A stretch of 64,000 nucleotides of DNA from Tetrahymena elliotti 4EA (taxonomy: Eukaryota > Ciliophora > Oligohymenophorea > Hymenostomatida > Tetrahymenidae): contig JH720303.1 of NCBI GenBank assembly GCA_000231825.2, positions 1,202,574 to 1,266,573 on the forward strand, written 5' to 3'. Numbering within the stretch: position 1 is the first letter of the stretch; each line of letters opens with the position of its first letter. The notes under the pieces were generated by a model. The model was not told where the DNA came from. It saw nothing but the letters and a program-made list of their open reading frames with translations, and did no database searches. Shown piece after piece: positions 1 through 12,044 of this stretch. A program made the position numbers and the translations under genes.

Positions 1-352
1 CTGAAAAATTTTTTGTTTCAATAAATATTTTTCAAAAAAATTGTAAATAAATTAAAAGGACACTAAATTGTCTTTTTGCTGAAATATATCTATAAAATTG
101 GAAACAATCTAGTAAATTTGTTAATTATCCAAACAATAAATAATCTAAAATTTATTTAATTTCAGAATACTCTAAATCTTAAATATTTTAAAAGATAAGG
201 CTTATTTAACTTAATCAAGATAAATTACTAATTTAAAAAATAAATATGTATAAATCTTTATATGAAACAATCATCTTTTATTTTATTATTATTTAGATTT
301 ATTTTTAACTAAATTTAAATTTTATCCATATCTATTACAAAAATCACTACTC
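1..352. other. 3' flank of the zinc-finger gene; no gene seen
   Basis: AT-rich sequence downstream of the TGA stop of the minus-strand gene that ends at 353. I see no open frame with protein-like composition and no RNA gene. Confidence 0.5.
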
Positions 353-1608
353 TCAATTCTCAGATATTTCATTTTCAGATTCAAAAGAATTATTTTAACT
401 TTAATTTTCATCTTTATCTGATTCAAATTAATTCTAATCATTGAACTAATTTAATTTTAAAATTTTTTCTTATGTAGCAAATCTAATAACTTTCCATTCT
501 ATTTAATCAGTCTTTTTTTCAAGAATTTTTTCTTTATTTAATTTGTCATCTTCTAAAAAATTAAGTGAAAACATTTATTCGTATTTATTTTGTAAAAAGA
601 AAGATAAATTCAATATTTAAAAAATTTTTTTTTAATATTTAAATTTAGTGAAAAAAATTAGAAATTTTTTAAATTCAAAATAAAAATTAATAAAATGAAA
701 GCAAATTTTAAAAAAATAAGAGATTTACTTGAAATTTCTGTATTTAATTCCTTAGCATGACTGTATTATTTGTGATCTTAAATTTAGATTTCTACTTTTT
801 ATTTTTACTGGTTATTTTATGGTAATTATGTGTCCCATTAACATTACTTAACATAGTGATTAAAATTAAATTACTTTTCATTAATATTTTTAATAAGATC
901 AATATATTCTTTTTCAACAATATTAATATCTTTACGAGAGTTGCCATTCAAATTGTTTATTTTATTTTGAATTGCTAGAGAAAAAAATGAGATATTTTTG
1001 ATTAAATCACAAACTACACTTTATATATACTTTGCTTATTCAAAAAAAATATGATTATAAACATCTTCAAATCTATTTATCATTTATTCAAGTTCATTTA
1101 AATCCTTTTATCTTTAGTTTTCAATTGATTATAAAAATCTTTTAAAATCATCAGACTTGAAATTATTGTTATCATAAAAGAACTCTTTTAGCTTATCTCT
1201 TTAGAATTACTTATTATAAAATTCAATCAATTCATTGCTACCTATTTTAAATTAATCTATTTTACTAATTTCTACTTGCTATGATTGTTTGAGAGCTTGA
1301 CATATTTAATTTGATAAATTCTCATAAAATTTTATCATTTTGTTTCTAATTTCTTATTATTTATTAACCAAAGAGTTATTAGAAAGATACTCCAGCTAAT
1401 TCTATGTTATTTCATAAGGCCAATTTTGAATAGGTAAATGATCTTCTTAAATTAGAATATCTTAGATAGACAAAATACCCTCAACTTTTTATTTTTTTAA
1501 TAAACATATTGCGCATTAAAGTTCTTAAGAATCAATCAAATTTGAGCTAACAAATTAAACTTCAAATTTATCATGTTTAGAGCACTTTTTATTTGTAATT
1601 GCTTTCAT
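353..1608 (-). CDS. Zinc-finger (B-box-like) coiled-coil protein
   Basis: Two exons, 1608-729 and 552-353, joined over a 176-nt intron in matching phase, give 359 residues ending at TGA. The N-terminus has a C-x2-H pair (KKCSKHDKF) and a C-x2-C pair (CAICLLKK) about 20 residues apart, a small zinc-binding arrangement resembling the B-box-like fingers common in ciliate proteins of unknown role. The rest is charged and helical with many Gln codons written TAA/TAG, probably coiled coil, and an acidic Ser/Asn/Glu tail. No enzyme motif is seen. Exon 1 and part of the intron lie inside the 2.4-kb segment repeated at 3059-5456. Function unknown; the finger may bind protein rather than nucleic acid (inference). 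Confidence 0.7.
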
Positions 1609-1955
1609 TTCTAATTTACTTTTTTTTAATAAATATTTTGTTTGATAAAAATTTTATTTTAAATAAATAAAAGACTTTTAGAAGAATTTAAGAAAGATAA
1701 GAAGTTAAGTTTTAAGAATAGTAAAAAAATTTATATATATAAATATTTACAACATTAATATATTTTTAGTATTTATTTGTTATTATATTATTGAAAAACA
1801 AAATAAAAGCAATTCTAGTTATTAATAAAATGAGATTATGTAAAAATAATTATATTTTCAGTTGGATAGCTGTTAAATTTTATGCTTAAAAATGTGATAA
1901 AATTATTTTATTGCAGAATATCCCTTATATCCTTCAATTTATAATTATTTGTAAT
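1609..1955. other. Short intergenic spacer
   Basis: 347 bp between the start of the zinc-finger gene (1608) and the kinase stop in the left copy (1956). Both genes are on the minus strand, so this holds the kinase 3' UTR and the zinc-finger gene promoter. No motif recognised. The same spacer recurs at 4107-4453. Confidence 0.5.
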
Positions 1956-2709
1956 TCAATATTATTTTGATGTCATTATATTTAGTTATTAAATATTTGA
2001 GATCAGATTTTTTATTTATTCATGAATGAATTAATCATAACCATCTATTTGTTAATAATAATTAAATTCTCTGATGAATAATTTTCTTAATTCTTCAAAT
2101 GGTAAATAGTTTTTGTTTGTTATGTATGGGAATTCTTCAATGGTATTATAAAATTAAATTTCGAAATCAACATATATTGGATTCTATTCATAATAAAATA
2201 AATCTTCTCTATTAAAGATCTTAAAATAGTCGATACTTAAAAGTTACTCAGCAGTAATTCTACGATAAGGGCTAAATTATAAAGTGCTTTATAGGATGAA
2301 TTGCTCTTAATAAACAGTAGAATAATATAGCTGTGTAAAATGATAAAATGGTTTACATTTAACCCCTCTAACAAATTTAACAGCACTTGGCTTTTCAATA
2401 AAGCTACAATCTTTTTTTTTAGGTCTTCCTAACTTATCGATAATTAGGTAAAGCTAATCTTATTTCATAAAATCTTATTCATTTTTCTAAGGAGGGGTTA
2501 TTGGATTACAAGTTTATCCTGGAAAAAGAATGCCTTGTAAAGAATTTTATCTATCATAGTTTTAAAGCAATTCTGCATATAAGCACCCAAGACTCCAAAT
2601 ATCAGATTATAGTCCATAATTTGAGTTTAATAATATAATTTCTGGAGCTCTATAGTATCTTGATCCACTGTTTAAGGATTTCTACTCTTAAAAAGTAGGT
2701 TTGTTACTT
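1956..2709 (-). pseudogene. Orphan duplicate of kinase last exon (probable assembly copy)
   Basis: Identical by eye to the kinase last exon at 4454-5207. It codes for the end of the activation segment (SRYYRAPE), the SDIWSLGC helix-F motif and the C-lobe, and ends in TGA. No exon 1 is attached: the segment runs into the kinase intron and then into the N run at 2959. If the duplication is an assembly artefact this is not a separate gene. If it is real, it is a headless kinase fragment. Confidence 0.75.
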
Positions 2710-2958
2710 CTTTTTTTATTTTAACAACTTTTTATTAAATTAAAATAAAATTAATTTATTTTTAATTGACTGAATTTTTATTAAAAATAAATTATGTTTA
2801 AATCGAAAAATTATTATTTTTTTTTTGAAAGTTGAATTTTTAAGAAAAGATTAAACAAATAAGTTAGAAGAAATTGATTTGGTTATTTATAAATAATATT
2901 CATATTTTTAAACAAATCATGAGAGAACCCTAATTATTTAAAGAATATTTTGATGTTT

Positions 2959-3058
2959 NNNNNNNNNNNNNNNNNNNNNNNNNNNNNNNNNNNNNNNNNN
3001 NNNNNNNNNNNNNNNNNNNNNNNNNNNNNNNNNNNNNNNNNNNNNNNNNNNNNNNNNN
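2959..3058. other. Assembly gap, exactly 100 N
   Basis: A run of exactly 100 N, the customary placeholder length for a scaffold gap of unknown size, flanked by the two copies of the 2,398-bp segment. Confidence 0.98.
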
Positions 3059-5456
3059 TTAAGTGAAAACATTTATTCGTATTTATTTTGTAAGGAAAAA
3101 TATTTATTTAATTTTTATAAAATTTAATTATGACCAAGAAAAAGAGGTAACAATTTTTTTAAAATGAAATTTAAAAAATAAAAATTAATAAAATGAAAGC
3201 AAATTTTAAAAAAATAAGAGATTTACTTGAAATTTCTGTATTTAATTCCTTAGCATGACTGTATTATTTGTGATCTTAAATTTAGATTTCTACTTTTTAT
3301 TTTTACTGGTTATTTTATGGTAATTATGTGTCCCATTAACATTACTTAACATAGTGATTAAAATTAAATTACTTTTCATTAATATTTTTAATAAGATCAA
3401 TATATTCTTTTTCAACAATATTAATATCTTTACGAGAGTTGCCATTCAAATTGTTTATTTTATTTTGAATTGCTAGAGAAAAAAATGAGATATTTTTGAT
3501 TAAATCACAAACTACACTTTATATATACTTTGCTTATTCAAAAAAAATATGATTATAAACATCTTCAAATCTATTTATCATTTATTCAAGTTCATTTAAA
3601 TCCTTTTATCTTTAGTTTTCAATTGATTATAAAAATCTTTTAAAATCATCAGACTTGAAATTATTGTTATCATAAAAGAACTCTTTTAGCTTATCTCTTT
3701 AGAATTACTTATTATAAAATTCAATCAATTCATTGCTACCTATTTTAAATTAATCTATTTTACTAATTTCTACTTGCTATGATTGTTTGAGAGCTTGACA
3801 TATTTAATTTGATAAATTCTCATAAAATTTTATCATTTTGTTTCTAATTTCTTATTATTTATTAACCAAAGAGTTATTAGAAAGATACTCCAGCTAATTC
3901 TATGTTATTTCATAAGGCCAATTTTGAATAGGTAAATGATCTTCTTAAATTAGAATATCTTAGATAGACAAAATACCCTCAACTTTTTATTTTTTTAATA
4001 AACATATTGCGCATTAAAGTTCTTAAGAATCAATCAAATTTGAGCTAACAAATTAAACTTCAAATTTATCATGTTTAGAGCACTTTTTATTTGTAATTGC
4101 TTTCATTTCTAATTTACTTTTTTTTAATAAATATTTTGTTTGATAAAAATTTTATTTTAAATAAATAAAAGACTTTTAGAAGAATTTAAGAAAGATAAGA
4201 AGTTAAGTTTTAAGAATAGTAAAAAAATTTATATATATAAATATTTACAACATTAATATATTTTTAGTATTTATTTGTTATTATATTATTGAAAAACAAA
4301 ATAAAAGCAATTCTAGTTATTAATAAAATGAGATTATGTAAAAATAATTATATTTTCAGTTGGATAGCTGTTAAATTTTATGCTTAAAAATGTGATAAAA
4401 TTATTTTATTGCAGAATATCCCTTATATCCTTCAATTTATAATTATTTGTAATTCAATATTATTTTGATGTCATTATATTTAGTTATTAAATATTTGAGA
4501 TCAGATTTTTTATTTATTCATGAATGAATTAATCATAACCATCTATTTGTTAATAATAATTAAATTCTCTGATGAATAATTTTCTTAATTCTTCAAATGG
4601 TAAATAGTTTTTGTTTGTTATGTATGGGAATTCTTCAATGGTATTATAAAATTAAATTTCGAAATCAACATATATTGGATTCTATTCATAATAAAATAAA
4701 TCTTCTCTATTAAAGATCTTAAAATAGTCGATACTTAAAAGTTACTCAGCAGTAATTCTACGATAAGGGCTAAATTATAAAGTGCTTTATAGGATGAATT
4801 GCTCTTAATAAACAGTAGAATAATATAGCTGTGTAAAATGATAAAATGGTTTACATTTAACCCCTCTAACAAATTTAACAGCACTTGGCTTTTCAATAAA
4901 GCTACAATCTTTTTTTTTAGGTCTTCCTAACTTATCGATAATTAGGTAAAGCTAATCTTATTTCATAAAATCTTATTCATTTTTCTAAGGAGGGGTTATT
5001 GGATTACAAGTTTATCCTGGAAAAAGAATGCCTTGTAAAGAATTTTATCTATCATAGTTTTAAAGCAATTCTGCATATAAGCACCCAAGACTCCAAATAT
5101 CAGATTATAGTCCATAATTTGAGTTTAATAATATAATTTCTGGAGCTCTATAGTATCTTGATCCACTGTTTAAGGATTTCTACTCTTAAAAAGTAGGTTT
5201 GTTACTTCTTTTTTTATTTTAACAACTTTTTATTAAATTAAAATAAAATTAATTTATTTTTAATTGACTGAATTTTTATTAAAAATAAATTATGTTTAAA
5301 TCGAAAAATTATTATTTTTTTTTTGAAAGTTGAATTTTTAAGAAAAGATTAAACAAATAAGTTAGAAGAAATTGATTTGGTTATTTATAAATAATATTCA
5401 TATTTTTAAACAAATCATGAGAGAACCCTAATTATTTAAAGAATATTTTGATGTTT
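3059..5456. repeat. Right copy of 2,398-bp near-identical segment
   Basis: Begins right after the N run and matches 561-2958 at a fixed offset of 2498. The match ends at 5456 inside the kinase intron, because the left copy is cut by the gap there. The left end (3059) falls in the intron of the zinc-finger gene, whose last exon is therefore missing on this side. Confidence 0.9.
3227..4106 (-). CDS. Second copy of zinc-finger gene exon 1 (partial)
   Basis: Repeats exon 1 of the gene at 353-1608, with the same ATG, C-x2-H/C-x2-C finger and splice donor. The downstream part of its intron differs from the left copy between 3093 and 3178 and then meets the gap, so exon 2 is absent here. Most simply this is the same locus assembled twice; otherwise it is a tandem paralogue with its 3' end in the gap. 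Confidence 0.7.
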
Positions 5457-6954
5457 CAATACTCTTAAAATTTTTAAAATTTAAGTGGGGTTTTAAAATA
5501 AAAGAAAAGATATCAAAATTTATTTATTTTAAAAAGTAATTATCTATTACTTTTAATAATTATTCATTTCTAATATTTTATTATTATCTTTCATTAGTAT
5601 TTATTTTGTGATTTAATTTATTGAGCATTTTTTTTGTTCTATTGAAGAATCAAAAAATTAAATTAAAAGGAATCAAATAATTTAAATCTTAAAAAGGCTC
5701 TTTTTAAATTAATTAGAAAACCAAAAATTCTATTAAAGGTTAATTTAAATTAAAATTAAAAAAAAATTAAAATATTTACTTTTAAGCATTAGCTGTATGA
5801 TTTTGTCTAGACAAGGTGAAGTCAGCAATTTTAACATTAAGATTTTAATCAATTAGAATATTTGATGGTTTTAAGTCTCTATGAATAATATTTCTGGAGT
5901 GAATATATGCCAAACCATTGACAATTTAAGTAGAAATAATACGAACAAGCTCATGATTCCAAGTTAAATTTTGTTAGTAGATATAGAGAATATCATACAA
6001 CGAGAAAGGATAATATTCCATAACAATAAAAATTTTATCGAAGTTGTGCAACTCTTTGCTATAAAAAATATTCTAAATTCTCATAACGTTTGGGTGTGAT
6101 AGATGTCTTTAAATATATAATTCTCTTAAAACTCTTTTTGTATCTTCTTCACTATGAAACAAATTTACAAATTTTATAGCTACAGGCTGGTAAGTTTATT
6201 TATCAATAAATTTATATACTTGTGAATATCCTCCTTATCCAATATACCCTACATAAGTGTAGTTTTCTTATATTTCTTTTGGCAAATTTTTTGGTTACAA
6301 AATATTTCCTCGATTATCTCGAAGTATTTACTTGCTAAGAAATTAAGGCAAATTTAGCAAGTTTTTTAGGTCAGAAATTGCTTAGTCATAGGTATCTTTT
6401 AGAAAGGGGAGAATAGAAATTCTTTGGTTATACTGCTCAAGGGTGAGTAAATTTAGATCTTATGAATTATTTTAGAAACAACAGTTATGAATATAGAGCT
6501 AGTGATTGTATTTTTCTTAAAAGTATTAGGCTTTTTTGCTTAAAAAGTTTTCATAGTTCTACATGAGCTGATATTCCATGATAAATACAGATATACAATC
6601 TCTGATAGATTATTCGAATTGGTATTTTTCATTAAAATCTGGTCTACTTCCAATCACTTTAATTAACTTATCCTGAAATCTTTTAAATTCATCTTAAGAA
6701 GGAAAAATTGGTCTTTCTTTCATATGAATCTAAAAATATTAAAAAGCTTCTTCTAGTACTTAATACTAAACATGGTTCTAAAAAATATAGTCTAATGGTT
6801 TAGCCTTATAATTGAGACTCTCTCTAATCTCTTGAGATTTCAGATTTTCTATGATAGCTTAAGAACTTATTTATTATTAAAGAGCATTTATTTTTTCAAC
6901 TTCCATAACTTCCATGAGTCGAGTGTTGTTTTAATTTTCTTTTTTCATTATCAT
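4454..6954 (-). CDS. CMGC-family protein kinase with DFT in place of DFG
   Basis: Two exons (6954-5780 and 5207-4454, 572-nt intron, phase 2) give 642 residues. Residues 1-235 have no recognised domain. The kinase domain starts near 236 with a glycine loop (GYIGQGGYSQVY), then VAIK lysine (about 260), a likely helix-C Glu in RELYIQRHL, IIHRDLKPSNIL, SRYYRAPE and SDIWSLGC. IHRDLKPSN and RYYRAPE place it in the CMGC group (MAPK/GSK3/CDK-like). The activation segment lacks a clear T-x-Y pair. The magnesium-binding motif reads IADFTLSR, so Asp is kept and Gly is replaced by Thr. Catalytic Lys, Asp and Asn are present, so activity is possible. It ends at TGA. The next gene upstream is divergent (8463). 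Confidence 0.88.
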
Positions 6955-8462
6955 AAATTCTAAAAAATTAATTGAATAAAAGTATTTGTTTTTTTGTTTG
7001 TTTGATTTGGTTTGAGTTAATTTTTTAGAAAATACTAGTCTTATCTGTTTGCAAGACATAAATCAAATAATTAAAAAGACTTGACTGATGTAGCCGTAGT
7101 ATTTTTAAATAAAGAGTGTCTGATTACTCAAAAATTTTACCTTTTTTAGCTAAGTATTGTTTAATCTATGTAGAAATATGATATGTCTGTCTCTAGCAAC
7201 AATACTTTTTATCAAATAAAATTTATTCCAAACATAATATTATTTTTATCTGTTCAAACATAAAATGGATTTTTTTATCAAATAACCTATTCTAATTTTT
7301 AAAACCAAATATTAGAAAGAAAAATTTACACAATATAATATATTCTTTTAAAATGCTACAATCTATCTATTCTTAATTTGATTCTCTTAATATTGAAAGT
7401 ATAGTGCAATAATATTTTTCAATTTATATAGATCTCAAGAGATAAAAACTTTGATGAAAAGAATGTTTTAAATAAGAAAATAAAATTCATCAAATCAACC
7501 AAATATCCAATTAAATTTAAAATAACAAGTCAATGATAAAATATTTTTTTTTATTAATTTGATTGAGTAAATTATAATTTTTATATTTAAAAAACATATA
7601 AAAGTCTTAAAGAGCTATAGATTAAGCATACCTACGTCTAGTGCATTATCAAAAATGAAAATCTAAGAAATTAATTTAATAAAATAAAAATTAATCAAAA
7701 TATTTTATTGAAAAGTTTATGTTATTTTATTTAAAAAAAAATAGCAAAATATTACTAGAGAAATATATTTTTCTTTTCACTAACCTTCTATTTTTAAAGT
7801 ATCTTTCTTGATCATGTAAAAATAATTTATAAGTAAAAATATGTGCCCTAAATTACCATAAAAGATATAATAATTGAGGGATGATGAATATTTAAGCTTT
7901 TTTTGTAATATTTTAAGATAAAAACAGCATCTAAAAATTAATTTTTAGCTCAAAAAAAAATCAAAAATATAACAATAATGTCTTGTAAGTAAAAAATAAA
8001 TCATTTATTCTTGAAATTAGAATGATTAGAATAAAAAGGATTTTGATTTTTTAAAAAAGAATGTTAGATAAACAAGCAATTGTTAGACATAAAGGAATCT
8101 TAAAAATAGATAGATAAGATTAAAGAGGGAAAAAAAGGAAAAAAAGAATAGCTTAAAGAAGTATTTAAAAGAAAGAAATGAATAAGTAATATAAATTTTA
8201 TATTTTTAATTATTATATCTAAATAGTGATAAAAGGGTTAAGGTAAAAAAATATATAATAAATAATTCAAGATAATAAAACAAGTAATTAATCACAAAAA
8301 ATAATTAGGTTAAGTTTTGTTAGTAGTAAAGGGAATAGAAATAAGAATATATCACTCTTCTAAATAAAATACCAATCATCCACCTACCATCACACACATA
8401 CACACATCCACCATCTTCACCAAAAAGACATAGAAGAAAATTGATAAGATAGATATTTGAAA
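6955..8462. other. Divergent intergenic region between kinase and KH gene
   Basis: 1.5 kb separating two divergent start codons, so it should hold both promoters. It is AT-rich throughout except for a CA/C-rich tract at about 8370-8435, just upstream of the KH gene ATG, probably its 5' UTR. No gene or RNA seen. Confidence 0.5.
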
Positions 8463-11400
8463 ATGCAAGACAACTATTCAAACAATCAAGGAAAATAAGA
8501 AGAAAACTCTGATGAAAACAACCAATACGACCGCCACAGTCGTTCTAAATCTAAGGATTCTTTGGATTCATATAAGTAATAATATATCATAAACAATATT
8601 TAAAAACACAAATTTTAATAATCATCAAAATTGATTGTCTTTCTCGTCTTCTATACCCACATCCTCACCCTTTTTACCAACTCTCTTCGCACTTCTACTT
8701 GTCCTATTTTCTTTAAAACCTGAAAGATTTGTTGATATAATCATAAGGACAAAGTATCCAATAATAATATTTGAGAGAATAATTATAAATTGCTCAGATG
8801 AATCCTTCGTTTGTTAATTGTCGTCCTGTGCATATGATAAATTTAATTACATTATCAAATCAACTTAACTTATTTGTTCATCTCATTATTTTACAAACTT
8901 ATAATTGCCACTCTCAATAAACTAACTAGTAGAAGCGTCTGTCTTCGAATCATAAAAAGGGTGAAGAAATTGGGTTTATTGAGGGAACAAAAAGCAATTC
9001 AATCAATCAGTAAATAATTAAACAGATAAACAAACAAATAAAACAACAAGAATAAGAATATGTAAATGAATGAATGCATTAATGAATCAGCAAATAAATA
9101 TAAGTAAATTTAGACAAAACAATCATATAAATTTCATTCATTCATTTATACCCTAGTTATTATTTCAAATTAAGAATAAAATAATATTAATTAATTAAAT
9201 AATTAATCTCCAAAGTGCAAATCAATAAATTTCATTGCACCAACCATTTAAAATGAATCAATAATTTAATAGTAATCAAATTATCAGGCTATGTTTGGCA
9301 TTCTGACTTTTTTGTATCACCAAAAAATAAAAATAATTACTTTCTAAATTCAAGATATTGCTATATTCTATGACAATAATAATAATAACTTTATGTTTTG
9401 AAATAATAAAAAGTCATAATAGCTAAAGAAGTTAGAGCCGCAACTAAAGTTGCTCTAGAAGCAATAGCTCCTACAACGAAGATATGGAGCATGACCAAGA
9501 CCACGACATGGAAAACAATAATGCTGCTTCTCATGGTGACGGAAACCAAAATTCAGATGATCGTAAAAAGATATTTGATTACGATCTCTTCTTCGAAAAC
9601 TAACAAAAGGATATAATTCTTTAGGATGAGAAACAATTTATAGATGCAGTATAACAAGCTTCCAAAATCTCTGAAATCAAGATTGATAAGAATTTCAGCA
9701 TTCCCGATCTTAATGGAGTGTTAGTTCGTTTTATAGATAAAGAATAGCAGCCTAAGTATGAAGCACTACAACATGCATTTAAGTTTGTTTATGATAGAAT
9801 GAATGATGATAAGGATAAAAGCTTCACTGCAATTTGCCTTGTGCCAAATGGTAATATAATAATAATAACAATAAATATTTTTTAAAAATTAATAAAAAAC
9901 AATTAACATTGAATTACAAAAAACCAAATAGTTACAAATAATAATGAACTTTAATTTTATCAAAGTGACTAATTTTTAAAATAAGCTTCTTTCAACAACT
10001 TTTGATTTTACCTTGTAAGTTATGAAGGAAAACACACAAAGATAATATTAACAATCCAATCAATTACTTTAATAAAATAATCTAACTTTAATACTTAAAT
10101 AAATCTTTATAAAAAAGGCATGGTCAGCCTTGTTATTGGAATTAAAGGTAAACAAATTAACTAAATTATGAACGAATCAAATACTAAAGTCGTAGCAAAC
10201 TAGCCAATTAACAAAATGACATCAAGAACTATTCGCATAGATGGTGAGTATAAGAAAGTTGCTGTTGCTATTAAACTCATCTATTAAATTATTGAAGAAA
10301 GATCTCCTAAAGTTTCTCAAATTGAAAAGGAGCCCCAACCAGTAAACTACTAAGAATAAGAATCTAAGGCTCGCTATGTTATCAATAACAAAGTAAAGAA
10401 ATACTTAGAATCAAAGAAAGACTTTATCAGAAATCTTGAAAAGGACTTCAAGGTCAGCTTCAAATTTTATGAAGATAGAAAGCAAAGATAACTCAAGAAA
10501 ACAGATATTATCTGCTCCATCAAGGGCAAACTTCAAGATATTTTCCCTTCTAGCATGAAATTCTTTGAAAAAGTAGATTAATTTTATACTCAAAACCCTA
10601 ACGATATGTAAGACTACTATCTTCGTCTTCTAATTCCCAACAGATATGTTACTAAACTTATTGGTGCAGGTATATAAAAATATTAAAAATGCTTAATTGT
10701 AATTAAAAATTTTGTAAATAAAATAAATAAACAGGAGGTTGCATGATTAAAGATATAGCAGCTAAAAGTAAAGGTGCTTAAATTAAAATTATGAGTGATA
10801 AGTAAAAAGATAGAGATTAAAGAGAATGTTTAATTAGTATTGCTGGTGCTTTAGCCTGTAAAGTAGATGCATGTCTATTAATTCTTTAACAATTAGAAAT
10901 ATTTAAGAATGGAGGACCTATTTTAATCAGTGGAAAAAACATTAATGATAATTTAGTTAATTAATTTAAAAATTCAGTCCAAGATTAAGAAGTATAGATC
11001 AAAAACAGTAAATTCTATTGATTAATTTATTTCATTAAATAAATTTTTTGTTTTCTTTAAAAGCTGAAAACTTTATTAGAGGAGGAAGTAGCAGCAACAA
11101 CAACAATAATAGTAATATGATTAACAGTGGAATGAATAATAACAACATGAATAACAATAAAAGAGAGGATTATGGAAATTAGGGTAATAATAACAATATG
11201 GGAATGAATTACAATAATTAAAATAACAATAAAATGAATAATTACAATAATAATAACTAAATGAATCATTCTTACAATTAAGGAAACCAAAACAAATATA
11301 ATAACCAAAGAGATAATTAAAGAGATATGAACATGAACTAAAGGGATAATATGAGGGGTGACATGAGAGATAACAGAGATAGCAGAGATAATAGAGATAA

Positions 11401-12044
11401 CTAAAGAGATAGCAGAGATAATTAGAGAGACAATATGAGAGATAACTAAAGAGATAATATGAGAGACCAAAGAATGTTGTCACCATCTAGCCGAATGAGA
11501 AAAGATAGTAACGATTATAGAAAAATGAAGAGCAAATCAAGAAGCAGATCACGCTCTTAAAATAAAGACAAAAATAGATAAAGAAAGAGAGAAAAGGATT
11601 CAGATAGATACTCTCCAGACATAAGATATGACAAAGATTAAAAAAAGGTATAAATTAGCTTTCATTAAATAAATTAAATGAATAAATCTTAAATATCAAT
11701 TAATAATAAATTTTTATCAACAAAAATATATCTAGAAAATCCCCTTCGAAGATTATGAAGGAAAGATCAGATTGTTAATTCCTATCAAAATAGCTAACAA
11801 ATTGGAAAAGTAATTCATTTTTAGCTTTAAAGAAATATCAAGATGCCAGAAGATCTGCTTTGAAGATGTAAATTGTTCATTTTTTTATTTTTGTAAATTA
11901 TTAAATGTATTATTTTTCTTACAGGAAAAGGATTTCTAAGATTCTTAATATAGACGCTTGTTAATCAAAGGAAATACAGAATAAATTAGACAAGCCTTTA
12001 ATTTGATCTAACGTGAAATCTTCATGACTGAGTTAGATTTTTGA
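8463..12044 (+). CDS. KH-domain RNA-binding protein with RS and Asn-rich C-terminus
   Basis: Seven exons: 8463-8575, 9423-9850, 10118-10669, 10735-11007, 11064-11647, 11736-11867, 11925-12044. All phases agree, giving 733 residues and a TGA stop. The N-terminus has short Arg/Ser stretches (RHSRSKSKDS). KH1 (about 170-235) holds ICLVPNG and the GxxG loop in VIGIKGKQI. KH2 (about 350-420) holds RLLIPNRYVTKLIGAGGCMI, GxxG intact. An Asn/Gly/Met/Arg low-complexity region with repeated RDN units follows, then an SKSRSRSRS stretch. The last two exons encode a third KH-like fold (IRLLIPIKIANKLEK ... RRLLIKG) without GxxG. Tandem KH domains plus RS sequence suggest a pre-mRNA splicing or mRNP factor (inference). 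Intron 1 is 847 nt, long for this gene. Confidence 0.88.

Larger units (their letters stand above)
561..2958. repeat. Left copy of 2,398-bp near-identical segment
   Basis: Bases 561-2958 recur at 3059-5456 with a constant offset of 2498. The match appears exact by eye except for one block (about 595-680 versus 3093-3178). The copy ends exactly where the N run starts. It holds exon 1 of the zinc-finger gene and the last exon of the kinase. The suffix of the left contig equals the prefix of the right contig, the pattern of an unmerged overlap. Confidence 0.9.

Noticed and set aside
8635..8960. 108-residue plus-strand frame inside intron 1 of the KH gene
   Set aside because: It lies in an intron whose flanking exons join in phase, has no motif, and frames this long arise by chance when TGA is the only stop.
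11057..11486. Long minus-strand frames of Ile/Ser/Val or Tyr/Cys repeats
   Set aside because: They are antisense shadows of the Asn/Arg/Asp repeat exon of the KH gene.
11810..11824. GTAATTCATTTTTAG, a 15-nt intron look-alike in KH exon 6
   Set aside because: Removing or keeping it leaves the frame unchanged, and 15 nt is shorter than introns expected for a Tetrahymena-like genome, so it was kept as coding.
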